64,000 bases of DNA, from the NCBI GenBank assembly GCA_017643385.1, contig JAEPNN010000001.1:248001-312000 (forward strand). Reading direction: 5' to 3'. Origin of the DNA: Dinoroseobacter sp. (GTDB lineage: Bacteria; Pseudomonadota; Alphaproteobacteria; Rhodobacterales; Rhodobacteraceae). Shown piece after piece: positions 50,161 to 59,541 of this stretch. The notes below the pieces were generated by a model that was not told the origin of the DNA, did no database searches, and saw only the letters and a program-made list of their open reading frames with translations. Position numbers and translations under genes: made by a program. The first letter of the stretch is position 1. Each line of letters opens with the position of its first letter.

Positions 50161-51090
50161 ATGCTCGCGGTTCTTCTTCAGACCCTTCCGTTCTTTGGCA
50201 TCATCGCGCTGGGTTACGGCGCGGGCCGCACGGGATTTTTCACACCGGAAGCGACGGCCTATCTTACCAAGTTTGTCTTCTACTTCGCCCTCTCGGCGAT
50301 GATCTTTAAGTTTTCGGCAAACCTGACCTTCAGTGACATATGGTTGCCAGAAGCGTTAATCGCTTATCTCTGGGCGACAGCTGTTGTTTACCTGATCGTC
50401 ACATGCGCCGCGCTCTTGCGTCGTCTCAGCGTGGAAGAGGCCGCCGTCGAAGCGCAGTGCGGCGTGATTGGCAATGTGGGTTTCCTCGGGATCCCGATGC
50501 TCGTGTTGCTTCTGGGCGAGCCTGCGATCGTACCGGTCATGATCGTGCTTGTGGTGGACCTTCTGTTTTTTGGCAGCCTGATCGTTATCCTGATAACGGG
50601 GTCGCGTGATGGACGTGTCAGCCTTGGCGTGCTGCAAACAGTTGGCAAGGGTTTGTTGCAAAATCCCATGATCGTATCGATTTTCCTCGGTCTTGCATGG
50701 TCCGCCCTTCAAATCCCGATCCCGGATGTGATGAACAACTTCGTGTCAATTCTAGGCGCTGCAGCCACACCTGGCGCACTCTTCGCAATCGGAGCCTCGC
50801 TGGCGAGCAAATCAGCAGAAAGGATAGCGGTTGCCGCATGGCTGTCCGTCTCTAAACTGGTATTGCACCCGATAGCTGTCGCCTTCGCGGTGCTCTTCTT
50901 TATCCCACTCGATCCGTATATCGCCGGTGTCATCATCGCAGCTGCGGCCCTGCCGACTGCTGGAAACGTTTATATACTCGCCGCGCATTATGGTGTTGCT
51001 CCATCGCGTGTTTCTGCCACGATCCTTGTATCTACTTCTGCAAGTGTGCTGACCGTCTCGGGTGTGATCGCTTGGGTCAGCGCGTTCTGA
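50161..51090 (+). CDS. AEC family transporter
   Basis: A 309-residue polytopic protein of the auxin efflux carrier family, with about ten membrane segments in two inverted halves. The first half starts AVLLQTLPFFGIIALGYGAG and has VEAQCGVIGNVGFLGIPMLV, a helix-breaking polar/Gly stretch typical of the crossover; the second half has AAALPTAGNVYILAAHYGVA at the matching place. Bacterial members often export or import small carboxylates such as malate. It lies 37 bp after mbfA and 22 bp before fghA, on the same strand. The substrate is not known. Confidence 0.9.
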   Translation: MLAVLLQTLPFFGIIALGYGAGRTGFFTPEATAYLTKFVFYFALSAMIFKFSANLTFSDIWLPEALIAYLWATAVVYLIVTCAALLRRLSVEEAAVEAQCGVIGNVGFLGIPMLVLLLGEPAIVPVMIVLVVDLLFFGSLIVILITGSRDGRVSLGVLQTVGKGLLQNPMIVSIFLGLAWSALQIPIPDVMNNFVSILGAAATPGALFAIGASLASKSAERIAVAAWLSVSKLVLHPIAVAFAVLFFIPLDPYIAGVIIAAAALPTAGNVYILAAHYGVAPSRVSATILVSTSASVLTVSGVIAWVSAF

Positions 51091-51112
51091 GTTTTTAATG
51101 GAGATCCCATCC

Positions 51113-51943
51113 ATGCAAACCGTGTCCGAGAACCTAGCCTTTGGGGGCCTGCAGGGTGTCTATACGCACGCTTCTGATGCCTGCGCGTGCGACATGACAT
51201 TCGGACTTTTTCTGCCGGAGATCGCTCAGGCCGGTCCTGTCCCAGTGCTTTGGTATCTTTCAGGCCTGACCTGCACGCATGAAAACGCGATGGTCAAGGC
51301 GGGCGCGCAGGCATTTGCAGCGCGTCATGGCATGGCTGTGGTTTTCCCAGACACCTCGCCTCGTGGACCACATGTTGCCGATGACCCGGCTTACGATCTG
51401 GGTCAAGGTGCAGGCTTCTATGTCGACGCCACTCAAGAGCCATGGGCCGCAAATTATGGAATGTGGGATTATGTAAGCGACGAGCTTCCGACGCTACTAA
51501 ACGAGCACTTCGCTGTAGACCCAACGCGGCAATCCATCACGGGACATTCCATGGGCGGTCATGGGGCGTTGACGCTTGCGATGGGTTTGCCGGGACGGTT
51601 CGCTTCAGTTTCGGCATTTGCACCGATCGCGAACCCGACGGCCAGCGACTGGGGTCGCAAGCAGCTCACCGCTTATCTTGGCAAAGATGAAGCGGCGTGG
51701 GCAGCGCACGACGCGACGCTTTTGATACGCGCGCGAGGATTTGACGGACCGGTTCTGGTCGATCAGGGCGGCAAGGACCAGTTCTTGGACCTCCTGAAAC
51801 CCGAATCCCTGAGCCATGCTATGGCCGCACGTCGTCAGGCAGGTATCTTCCGTATGCAGCCGGGCTACGATCACAGCTATTTTTTCGTCGCAACCTTCAT
51901 GGGCGATCATATGGCTTTCCACGCACAGGCGCTTGGGCTTTGA
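51113..51943 (+). CDS. fghA: S-formylglutathione hydrolase
   Basis: Hydrolyses S-formylglutathione to formate and glutathione, the second step of formaldehyde detoxification after the class III alcohol dehydrogenase. The 276-residue esterase-D-type protein has the nucleophile elbow SITGHSMGGHGALTLAMGLP, the substrate loop VLWYLSGLTCTHENAMVKAG, the Asp in VLVDQGGKDQFLD and the His in PGYDHSYFFVATFMGDHMAF. GGAG lies eight bases before the ATG at 51113, so the upstream ATG at 51098 is not used. The stop overlaps the next gene's TTG. Confidence 0.95.
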   Translation: MQTVSENLAFGGLQGVYTHASDACACDMTFGLFLPEIAQAGPVPVLWYLSGLTCTHENAMVKAGAQAFAARHGMAVVFPDTSPRGPHVADDPAYDLGQGAGFYVDATQEPWAANYGMWDYVSDELPTLLNEHFAVDPTRQSITGHSMGGHGALTLAMGLPGRFASVSAFAPIANPTASDWGRKQLTAYLGKDEAAWAAHDATLLIRARGFDGPVLVDQGGKDQFLDLLKPESLSHAMAARRQAGIFRMQPGYDHSYFFVATFMGDHMAFHAQALGL

Positions 51944-52389
51944 CGATTTATGTCGATGCAGACGCATGCCCGGTAAAGGCCGAGGTCAAGGCAGTCGCTG
52001 AACGCCATGGTGTTGAGGTCAAGCTGGTCGCCAACGGAGGATTGCGACCTGATCCGCATCCTCTCGTGGAAGTGGTATTCGTACCTGATGGGCCTGACGT
52101 TGCCGATATGTGGATCGCAGATCGTGCTGGCGCAGGGGATGTGGTGATCACGGGGGACATTCCGCTCGCGGCAAAAGCGGTTGCCGCTGGGGCAAAGGTG
52201 TTAAAGCACAATGGCGAGCCATTGACACAAGCCAACATAGGAAACGTGCTGGCGACCCGAGACTTGATGGCCGACTTGCGTGCCGCAGATCCGTTTCGCC
52301 AAGGCGGGGGAAAGGCATTTTCTAAAGCAGACCGCAGCAGGTTTCGTGAAGCGCTGGACCGGGTCTTGCGTAGCGTGGCACCCAGATGA
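51940..52389 (+). CDS. YaiI/YqxD family (UPF0178) protein
   Basis: A 149-residue protein of the YaiI/YqxD family, PIN-like in fold and of unproven function. The signature TIYVDADACPVKAEVKAVAE opens the protein; ADRAGAGDVVITGDIPLAAK and VLKHNGEPLTQANIGNVLAT are further conserved blocks. The acidic residues of DADACP and TGDIPL fit a metal-dependent nuclease-like site. It starts with TTG 51940 inside the fghA stop and overlaps the next EamA gene (ATGA). Confidence 0.93.
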   Translation: MTIYVDADACPVKAEVKAVAERHGVEVKLVANGGLRPDPHPLVEVVFVPDGPDVADMWIADRAGAGDVVITGDIPLAAKAVAAGAKVLKHNGEPLTQANIGNVLATRDLMADLRAADPFRQGGGKAFSKADRSRFREALDRVLRSVAPR

Positions 52390-53318
52390 ACCTTCGTGTG
52401 TCAGCGTTTTGGCTCGGGCCAATCTGCGCCACCGTCGCCGTCATGTGCTTTGCTATTAATGATGTTATCATCAAGAGCTTCAGCGATACCCATGCACTGC
52501 ACCTGGTGGTTTTGTTCCGGTCAGTTTTCGGCCTTTTGCTCATCCTTTTAGTAATAATTCCGCTGACCTCTGGCTACAGAGCTCTGCGTACAAGACGCTG
52601 GCCAATGCATCTTGCGCGCGGCGCTTGCATCGTATTTGCAAACACGACCTTTTTTCTGGGTCTGGCCGCGCTGCCCCTAGCAGATACCGTCGCGATTTTC
52701 TTCGTATCCCCTTTGGTGATCACGCTGTTTTCAGTGATCTTCCTAGGTGAGAAAGTGGGGCCAAGACGTTGGATCGCCATAGCCGTCGGCTTGGTTGGTG
52801 TCGTGGTCATGATGCGTCCGGGAAGTACAGCGTTTCAGTGGGCCGCCTTCCTGCCACTTGCAGCAGCATTTGGATATGCGGGCATCCACATCATCGCACG
52901 CAAGATCGGTGGGACAGAAAGCGCCGCGACCATGTCCTTCTATCTGCAACTCACCTTTTTTGTGGTCTCGATTATGATGGGTCTGGCTGTGGGCCATGGA
53001 GGCTTTGATCAGTCTCAAGATCCGAGCCTTTCGTTCTTGTTGCGTGGATGGTTCTGGCCTGCGCCCGGCGATTTTCTATTGCTCTTGGTGCTTGGGGTGG
53101 CATCTTCATGCGGCGGTTGGATGATCTCGAAAGCCTATAGCGTTTCTGAAGCCTCACTGGTGGCACCGGTAGAATACCTTGCGATGCCGGTATCGGTGGT
53201 GGCGGGAATTTTGCTCTTTGATGAATATCCCGACCAGATCGCAATTCTGGGAATTGGCTTGATCCTTGGCGCTGGGCTTTACATGGTTTGGCGAGAGCAA
53301 GCGGCGACACGTTTGTAA
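52386..53318 (+). CDS. DMT (EamA) family transporter
   Basis: A 310-residue exporter of the drug/metabolite superfamily with about ten membrane segments and two EamA repeats. The first repeat starts AVMCFAINDVIIKSFSDTHA, with PLADTVAIFFVSPLVITLFS in the middle; the second ends SEASLVAPVEYLAMPVSVVA and LFDEYPDQIAILGIGLILGA. Its ATG overlaps the YaiI-type stop, and an HAD hydrolase gene follows 14 bp after. It resembles the DMT protein at 32.4-33.4 kb in layout. Substrate unknown. Confidence 0.9.
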   Translation: MNLRVSAFWLGPICATVAVMCFAINDVIIKSFSDTHALHLVVLFRSVFGLLLILLVIIPLTSGYRALRTRRWPMHLARGACIVFANTTFFLGLAALPLADTVAIFFVSPLVITLFSVIFLGEKVGPRRWIAIAVGLVGVVVMMRPGSTAFQWAAFLPLAAAFGYAGIHIIARKIGGTESAATMSFYLQLTFFVVSIMMGLAVGHGGFDQSQDPSLSFLLRGWFWPAPGDFLLLLVLGVASSCGGWMISKAYSVSEASLVAPVEYLAMPVSVVAGILLFDEYPDQIAILGIGLILGAGLYMVWREQAATRL

Positions 53319-53332
53319 GGAAGGGACTATTT

Positions 53333-53956
53333 ATGGGCGCTCAGGCTATTGTGTTTGATATCGGCAATGTGCTGATCGAGTGGGTGCCCGAGCGGTACTA
53401 TGATCGCGCCTATGGTTCGGACATGCGTAAGCGTTTGTTTGCCGAGGTCGATTTGCATGGCATGAATGACGAGATCGACAGGGGCGGAAATTTTCGCGAC
53501 ACGGTTTACGCCTGTGCAGAGGATTATCCGGAATTTTCGGATATGATCCGCGACTGGCATGATCATTGGATTGAACTGGCAGCGCCCGTGATACCCCAAT
53601 CCGTGCGTTGTTTGAGAGCACTTCGCGCCAAGAATATCCCAGTTTTTGCTCTTACAAACTTTGGAATCCAAAGTTTTGCATATGCCAGGTCGATCTACCG
53701 GTTTCTCGAAGAGTTTGATCAGGCTTTTGTGTCAGGTCATATGGGCGTGATTAAGCCCGATCCGCAGATTTACGCGATGGTTGAAGACGCCTGTGGCGTG
53801 CCTGCGAGCGATCTTTTGTTTGCGGACGACAAATTGGAAAACATCGAGGCCGCCAAAGCGCGTGGTTGGCAAGTTCACCATTTCACGGGCCCTGAAGGAT
53901 GGGCAGAGCGCTTGGTCGCAGAGGGGTTTCTGAGCCACGAGGAGATCCGCCCATGA
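53333..53956 (+). CDS. HAD-IA family hydrolase
   Basis: A 207-residue haloacid-dehalogenase-type hydrolase with a helical cap. Motif I is IVFDIGNVLIEWVPERYY; the usual second Asp of DxD is Asn here (DIGN), as in YihX-type sugar phosphatases. Motif II is IPVFALTNFGIQSFAYA, motif III MGVIKPDPQIYAMVEDACGV, and motif IV LLFADDKLENIEAAKARGW. It is likely a phosphatase of a small sugar phosphate. The start at 53333 has AAGGAAGGG upstream. Its stop overlaps the cyclodeaminase-like gene (ATGA). Confidence 0.9.
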   Translation: MGAQAIVFDIGNVLIEWVPERYYDRAYGSDMRKRLFAEVDLHGMNDEIDRGGNFRDTVYACAEDYPEFSDMIRDWHDHWIELAAPVIPQSVRCLRALRAKNIPVFALTNFGIQSFAYARSIYRFLEEFDQAFVSGHMGVIKPDPQIYAMVEDACGVPASDLLFADDKLENIEAAKARGWQVHHFTGPEGWAERLVAEGFLSHEEIRP

Positions 53957-54858
53957 CACTTTCGATCGGTTGGGAAGCAGAAGAGAAGCTTGACTGGATT
54001 GCTTTGACTGAAGCGCTTGAGGCAGGGCACCTTCTGCCACGCGCTGAGATACAAGACTCGTTTCTCTATCGTGGGACGGACACCGTTTTGTCGCGCGCTG
54101 CATGGATTGACGGCTTGGGCATCGCCGTGAAAACCGCCACGATTTTTCCGGGCAACGCTGCCTATGATCTGCCGAATATCGGCGGAGGTGTATCGCTTTT
54201 TGAAGACGTCAGCGGGCAACTTTCAGCAATGCTGGATTTTCGGCTGGTGACGAAATGGAAAACCGCCGGAGATTCTTTGCTTTCGGCGATCAAGCTAGCC
54301 CCGCCCAAGGTGGAGACCATCCTGATCGTTGGCGCAGGTACCGTCGCGAGATCGGTTATTGAGGCGTATTCTGCATATTTTACAGATGCAAGTTTTGCGA
54401 TCTGGAATCGTACAGCTGAAAGAGCAGAAGCGATGGCGGGTGAGAGAGTGTCCCCCAGATATGATCTGCGCACTGCGGTGGTCGAGGCTGATATCATCGT
54501 CACGTGCACAATGAGCACAGACCCTGTGTTGAAGGGCGAATGGCTGACCCCTGGGACGCACTTGGATTTGATCGGCGCCTATCGACCTGACATGCGTGAG
54601 GTTGATGATACCGCATTGCAGCGCGCCGAACTGTTCGTCGATAGTCGTGCGACAACAATCGGGCATATTGGTGAGATTGAAATCCCATTACAGCGGGGTG
54701 TTATCGACCCTTCCGATCTGCGTGCGGAGTTTTACGACATTGAAAGCGGAAAGTTTGCTCGGTCTGACGCCGATGCCATCACCATCGCCAAAAACGGGGG
54801 CGGGGCACATCTGGACCTGATGACCTGTGCGTATATCCGGGACGCAGTGTCCAAGTGA
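53953..54858 (+). CDS. Ornithine cyclodeaminase/mu-crystallin family protein
   Basis: A 301-residue NAD(P)-binding enzyme of the ornithine cyclodeaminase family. The substrate-side Lys lies near GIAVKTATIFPGNAAYDLPN, the Rossmann motif is ETILIVGAGTVARSVIEAYS, and VEADIIVTCTMSTDPVLKGE and GTHLDLIGAYRPDMREVDD follow. Members include proline-forming cyclodeaminases and imine reductases, so the exact reaction is open. Start and stop overlap its neighbours by 4 bp on both sides, so it belongs to the HAD / cyclodeaminase / alpha-beta-hydrolase unit. Confidence 0.9.
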   Translation: MTLSIGWEAEEKLDWIALTEALEAGHLLPRAEIQDSFLYRGTDTVLSRAAWIDGLGIAVKTATIFPGNAAYDLPNIGGGVSLFEDVSGQLSAMLDFRLVTKWKTAGDSLLSAIKLAPPKVETILIVGAGTVARSVIEAYSAYFTDASFAIWNRTAERAEAMAGERVSPRYDLRTAVVEADIIVTCTMSTDPVLKGEWLTPGTHLDLIGAYRPDMREVDDTALQRAELFVDSRATTIGHIGEIEIPLQRGVIDPSDLRAEFYDIESGKFARSDADAITIAKNGGGAHLDLMTCAYIRDAVSK

Positions 54859-55781
54859 TGTACTGGGCTCTTGGCCTGCTCGCCTTGGGCTTTGTCTTAT
54901 GGCCCTTTCTGGCGGAAGCTCTACGCAAACCGATGGATCCGGTTCTGCGTGCCGAAGCGTCGGGATCGTTCGTGGAACTGGCAGGGGGCGTGACCCACTA
55001 TCGTTGGGACGGACCCGAAGGCGGTCCTGTTGTCGTGCTCGTACACGGGCTCAGTTCGCCGTCCCAGGTTTGGGATGCTGTAATTCCCGGGATTGTAGGC
55101 CTGGGGTTCCGCGTGCTGCGCTATGACCATTATGGACGTGGGTACTCGGATCGATTGACGTCGGGAATGAGTGATCAGCGCTATCTGGATCAACTTGATG
55201 AGTTGCTGAGTTCGCAAGGCGTTGAAGGGCGTGTCTCTCTGATCGGGTACTCTATGGGGGGTCAGATTGCTACGGACTTCACCGCGAAGGATCCGGGTCG
55301 AATACAGCATCTGTGTTTGATTGCTCCTGCGGGTATGTTGACGCACTTCAGCGGTGCCGACCGACTGGCCCGCGATCTGTGGGGATTTGGCGAATGGTAT
55401 TGTCGGGGCTTTGGAGCTCTGCGGTTCCGGAAAGAACTGGAAAGCATGGACGCTGGAACCTACCTTCCTACGCTCCGTGAAACGCTGATCGCAGAGACTA
55501 AAACGCGCGGACATGCGCCAGCAATGCTGGCCGATCGTCGAGACGTCTTGCGATTTCCCGATATTGCCGAGCACAAAAGAATTGCACGTGCATCGGTTCC
55601 TGTTGGCGCGGTATTTGGATCAGGCGATACGGTGATACCGCCTCATGCCGCCGATTTGCTCGCGGATTGGAACGCCGAGGCAAAGATCACAATGGTTAAC
55701 GGCGCAGGCCACGGGTTGCCTTATACGCACCCTGATCAGGTTGTTCGTGCGTTTGCCGATCTGACGGATGATTATCTCTAA
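54855..55781 (+). CDS. Alpha/beta hydrolase with N-terminal membrane anchor
   Basis: A 308-residue alpha/beta hydrolase. An N-terminal hydrophobic segment (YWALGLLALGFVLWPFLAEA) is a probable membrane anchor. The catalytic fold shows VVVLVHGLSSPSQVWDAV (oxyanion loop), the nucleophile elbow VSLIGYSMGGQIATDFTAKD, the Asp in VGAVFGSGDTVIPPHAADLL and the His in NGAGHGLPYTHPDQVV. Substrate unknown. GTG 54855 or ATG 54858 are starts; the gene overlaps the cyclodeaminase-like gene and converges on an MFS gene with a 4-bp overlap. Confidence 0.9.
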   Translation: MMYWALGLLALGFVLWPFLAEALRKPMDPVLRAEASGSFVELAGGVTHYRWDGPEGGPVVVLVHGLSSPSQVWDAVIPGIVGLGFRVLRYDHYGRGYSDRLTSGMSDQRYLDQLDELLSSQGVEGRVSLIGYSMGGQIATDFTAKDPGRIQHLCLIAPAGMLTHFSGADRLARDLWGFGEWYCRGFGALRFRKELESMDAGTYLPTLRETLIAETKTRGHAPAMLADRRDVLRFPDIAEHKRIARASVPVGAVFGSGDTVIPPHAADLLADWNAEAKITMVNGAGHGLPYTHPDQVVRAFADLTDDYL

Positions 55782-57028
55782 GCCGCGCTTGGCAATCCTT
55801 GATCATCCCGGTTCTCGCGAATTGGGAGATGAACCAAGGCGCTGAATGCGCCCACACCCACACCGATCCACCAGACCAGGGTGTAGTCGCCGTAAATATC
55901 ATAAAGACGACCGCCTAGCCAAACCCCTAGGAAACCGCCCACTTGGTGGCTGAAGAACACAACGCCATAGAGCGTACCCATGTATCGCAATCCGTAAAGA
56001 TGTGCGACGAGACCTGATGTCAGCGGGACCGTGGCAAGCCACAAGGCCCCCATGACCAACGAGAAAACGATCACGCTGGCAGGTGTGATGGGCATCAGGA
56101 TGAAGACCGCTGCGGCAATGGTGCGTCCTGTGTAGATCAGGGCCAATAGGTATTTTCGCGGGAAAAAGTTCCCAAGATAGCCTGCGTAGATCGTACCGAC
56201 GATATTTGCGAGACCAACAAGACCCAGCGCCACTGCACCCAGGGCAGAGGTCGTCGTTATGCCAAGACCCGCCAGGACGCCGTTGGGATCGATGGGTCCG
56301 CAAAGCTCTGTCACGAATGCGGGGAAATGGGCTGTCGTGAAGCCCAGTTGATAGCCACAGGAAAAGAACCCCAGAAAAATCATTGTGTAGCTGGGATCTT
56401 TGAAGGCGCGCCTCAAAACTGTGCCCATGCTGTCTTGCAGTTCTGCTTTGCTGGCCATCTCGGGTGCGCGCATCATGGGCAGGAACACAAGTGCAGCCAG
56501 CGAAATCGCTGCAAAGATTAAGATAACGGTTTCCCACTGATAGCTGCGCAAGAGCACCTCTGCGAAGGGAGGTCCGACCACTTGCCCCAAAGACCCGGCA
56601 GCCGTTGCGAGACCCAGTGCAAGCGATCGATGTTTATCGCTTGCCGCACGACCGACCATAGCCAAAATTACGCCAAAGCCCATTCCGGCGACGCCAAAGC
56701 CGATCAGCATATTCACGGCTTGCATAGAACCTGGTGTTGCGGAGAGGGTCATGAAAACCAACCCGACTGCGTAGCAGAATGATCCAAGGATAATAGCTCG
56801 GCGGTCCCCGAACCTTTCGCCAATCGCGGAAAACAACGGCTGACCAATCCCCCAAAACAGGTTTTGGATCGCGATCGCCAGTGAAAATTCGGCGCGTGGC
56901 CAGCTGAAGTCCTCAGCGATCGGGATCTGGAACACGCCAAAGCTGGCACGGATCGCAAACCCAACCATCAGAATAATGCTGCCCCCGATCAGAACAGGAG
57001 TGAATATGCTGTTTGTGGACTTGGTCAT
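55778..57028 (-). CDS. MFS transporter
   Basis: A 416-residue major-facilitator protein with about 12 membrane segments. The N-terminal half starts FTPVLIGGSIILMVGFAIRA and contains the loop IGERFGDRRAIILGSF, the family's Gly/Arg-rich motif. The second half begins near GYQLGFTTAHFPAFVTELCG and keeps the MGTLYGVVFFSHQVGGFLGV segment seen in monocarboxylate/oxalate-type carriers. The start at 57028 has GAGG six bases upstream, whereas 57040 does not. The substrate cannot be inferred. Confidence 0.9.
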   Translation of the reverse strand: MTKSTNSIFTPVLIGGSIILMVGFAIRASFGVFQIPIAEDFSWPRAEFSLAIAIQNLFWGIGQPLFSAIGERFGDRRAIILGSFCYAVGLVFMTLSATPGSMQAVNMLIGFGVAGMGFGVILAMVGRAASDKHRSLALGLATAAGSLGQVVGPPFAEVLLRSYQWETVILIFAAISLAALVFLPMMRAPEMASKAELQDSMGTVLRRAFKDPSYTMIFLGFFSCGYQLGFTTAHFPAFVTELCGPIDPNGVLAGLGITTTSALGAVALGLVGLANIVGTIYAGYLGNFFPRKYLLALIYTGRTIAAAVFILMPITPASVIVFSLVMGALWLATVPLTSGLVAHLYGLRYMGTLYGVVFFSHQVGGFLGVWLGGRLYDIYGDYTLVWWIGVGVGAFSALVHLPIRENRDDQGLPSAA

Positions 57029-57169
57029 GCCGTGCCTCATGCGTTTGGCAAACCAAGCCGTAACTTAGTGCGGAGGTCAAACGCGAATTCTTGAAGTCGA
57101 TGATTAGTTTTTGTGTTTTGCAGCCTGTTACGCATCAAAGATGGGTTTTCGCGCCCCTTTGACGCGCGT

Positions 57170-58261
57170 ATGAGCAAGCTTATGACGGGCAAATTGACAA
57201 AGGCCTACAAGGCACTGGTCGAAAAAGGGGAGCTGCACGCGGACGCGGCCCAAATGGCGGCGCTCGTGGTTCTCGAACCAATTCTGGCCATGGTGGAAAC
57301 CCCACCACCCAAGCGTTCAATCCTTTGGCGCTTGGGACGAAAGCCCGAGATTGAAGGAAAGCGCGGGGCATATCTGTGGGGTGGCGTAGGGCGCGGCAAG
57401 TCGATGCTGATGGACCTGCTTTTTGCCGAAACGCAGATCACTGAGAAACGCCGCGTCCATTTTCACGCATTCATGCAGGAAGTTCACGCCGCCTTACACG
57501 AAGCTCGAAAGACGGGCGTTGAAGATGCCTTGGTGCCGGTGGCTAAGGCGATTACAGCGGATTTGCGATTTCTGTGTTTTGACGAGATGCAGATCACCGA
57601 CATTACGGACGCGATGCTGGTCGGACGCTTGTTCGATCTATTGTTTGCCGAGGGTGTTGTGATCGTGACCACGTCCAACAGGCATCCCACTGAGCTCTAC
57701 AAGGATGGTCTGAACAGGGATCTTTTCCTTCCATTCATAGATTTGCTTGCTGATCGTCTGACAATTTCAGAACTGATCAGCGAAACTGATTACCGTCAAA
57801 ACAGGCTTGAGGGTGCGGCACGGTATTTCACGCCACTGGGTGCGACCAGCAGAGCAGCGCTGGATCAGATTTGGGGTGATCTCTCGGGACGTGATCCGGA
57901 CGGGCTGGTCTTGAAGGTTAAAGGCCGTGAGATTGATATCCCCCACTTTCATAACAATGTCGCACGCATGACCTTTTGGGAGCTGTGCGGACAGCCTTTG
58001 GGGGCGGGGGATTATCTGGCGCTGGCTGAGGCTGTGCGCGTGCTTATCGTCGACGATATCCCGCAACTTGGGCGTACGAATTTCAATGAGGCAAAGCGAT
58101 TTGTGACGCTTGTGGATGCCTTGTACGAGGCAGGCGTCACACTGATCGCCAGCGCCGCTGCGCAGCCCGAGACGCTCTATGTCGAAGGAGAAGGTAGTTT
58201 CGAGTTCGAGCGCACAGCTAGCCGCTTGCGCGAAATGCAAGGTGCAGATTGGGGCGCTTAG
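57170..58261 (+). CDS. zapE: Cell division protein ZapE (AFG1-like ATPase)
   Basis: A 363-residue AAA-type ATPase of the AFG1/LACE1 family, known as ZapE in bacteria, which affects Z-ring stability. Walker A is in YLWGGVGRGKSMLMDLLFAE, Walker B in LRFLCFDEMQITDITDAMLV, sensor 1 in VVIVTTSNRHPTELYKDGLN, and a late Arg region in ASRLREMQGADWG. The N-terminus (KLTKAYKALVEKGELHADAA) is as expected. The start is unclear: 57170 is used, 57182 fits equally. It converges on folC with a 4-bp overlap. Confidence 0.93.
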   Translation: MSKLMTGKLTKAYKALVEKGELHADAAQMAALVVLEPILAMVETPPPKRSILWRLGRKPEIEGKRGAYLWGGVGRGKSMLMDLLFAETQITEKRRVHFHAFMQEVHAALHEARKTGVEDALVPVAKAITADLRFLCFDEMQITDITDAMLVGRLFDLLFAEGVVIVTTSNRHPTELYKDGLNRDLFLPFIDLLADRLTISELISETDYRQNRLEGAARYFTPLGATSRAALDQIWGDLSGRDPDGLVLKVKGREIDIPHFHNNVARMTFWELCGQPLGAGDYLALAEAVRVLIVDDIPQLGRTNFNEAKRFVTLVDALYEAGVTLIASAAAQPETLYVEGEGSFEFERTASRLREMQGADWGA

Positions 58262-59541
58262 CTGTTGTCGCGTAGAACGTCGCCTGCAAGATATAGCGAT
58301 CCGCAAATTAGAATGCGCGCTCCGGGATGATTGGACGCTATCTTTTCAACCGCTTGCTGAACTGAGGCCGCCTCGGTCGCGATGATTCCGATCGCGCGTG
58401 CGTGATCTGCAGTTGCGCTGGCCGGGAGTGTGGCTGGTGCGTCCGGGATGCTGACTGCGGTAAAACTGTCGGCAATGTCAGACAGGGGACTCAAATAACC
58501 CGCGATATCTTTGGTGTTCAACATACCGCAGACAAGATGTGTCGGACGACCTGGTAGACCGTTTAGCGTTGCAACGATTGCGCGTGCGCCGGCCGGGTTA
58601 TGCCCACCATCCAACCACAGTTCGCACTCTGGAGCTGCCTCGACCAGTGGTCCTTTCCGCAAACGTTGCATGCGCGCGGCCCAGCTTGCGTCGGTCATGG
58701 CGGCTTCGCAGGCGAGTTCGGGCTGTCCAAGTAGACGCAGGGTAGCGATTGCTGCACCGGCATTCTCGATCTGATGAGGGCCTGCAAGCGCAGGCAAAGG
58801 CAGATCGAGCAGACCGCTTTCGTCCTGGAAAATTAGGCGATCCCGTTCGGTGTAGACATGCCAGTGCTGGCCATAGACTTGAAGCGGCGCGCCTAGGCGC
58901 ATGGCTCGGTTCTCTATGACCTCTAGCGCGGCATCATTTTGCCGACCAACGACACAGGGTACGCCTCGCTTGATGATGCCGGCCTTTTCGCCTGCAATTT
59001 GCTCCATCGTGTCACCAAGGAACTGCTGGTGGTCGTAATCAATTGGCGTGATCACCGTCGCAGCAGGTTTGTCGACAACGTTTGTTGCGTCAAGTCGTCC
59101 GCCCAACCCAACTTCAAGCAATGTCCAGTCGGCCTTGGTACGGCCAAAGGCCATCAGTGCCGCTACGGTTGTGATCTCAAAATAGGTAATCGGCGCTTCG
59201 CCATTTGCGGTCAGACACTCATCCAAAAGCGTGATCAGGGCGTCTTCATCTATTAGGTCACCTGCAAGCCGGATTCGTTCGTGGAAGCGCACCAAATGCG
59301 GGGATGTGTAGGCATGGCATGTGTCGCCGATGCCTTCCAACCCGGCCCGGATCATCGCCAGTGTCGATCCTTTGCCGTTTGTGCCAGCGATATGGATCAC
59401 GGGCGGCAGTGATTTCTGAGGATTTCCGGTGGCTTCGAGCAAGCTCCAGACCCGGTCAAGCGTCAGGTCGATCAGCTTTGGATGCAGCGCCTGCATCCGC
59501 TCAAGTAAGCGGTCCGACCCGCGCATCAGAGTTTGGGTCAC
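58258..59541 (-). CDS. folC: Bifunctional folylpolyglutamate/dihydrofolate synthase
   Basis: FolC adds glutamate to dihydropteroate and folates using ATP. The 427-residue Mur-ligase-like protein has the P-loop [20 protein letters not shown], the substrate region [40 protein letters not shown], and a C-terminal domain with [20 protein letters not shown]. The start is GTG 59541 (an ATG at 59526 is an alternative), overlapping the accD stop by 4 bp. The accD-folC pair is a widespread arrangement. Confidence 0.96.
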   Translation of the reverse strand: MTQTLMRGSDRLLERMQALHPKLIDLTLDRVWSLLEATGNPQKSLPPVIHIAGTNGKGSTLAMIRAGLEGIGDTCHAYTSPHLVRFHERIRLAGDLIDEDALITLLDECLTANGEAPITYFEITTVAALMAFGRTKADWTLLEVGLGGRLDATNVVDKPAATVITPIDYDHQQFLGDTMEQIAGEKAGIIKRGVPCVVGRQNDAALEVIENRAMRLGAPLQVYGQHWHVYTERDRLIFQDESGLLDLPLPALAGPHQIENAGAAIATLRLLGQPELACEAAMTDASWAARMQRLRKGPLVEAAPECELWLDGGHNPAGARAIVATLNGLPGRPTHLVCGMLNTKDIAGYLSPLSDIADSFTAVSIPDAPATLPASATADHARAIGIIATEAASVQQAVEKIASNHPGARILICGSLYLAGDVLRDNS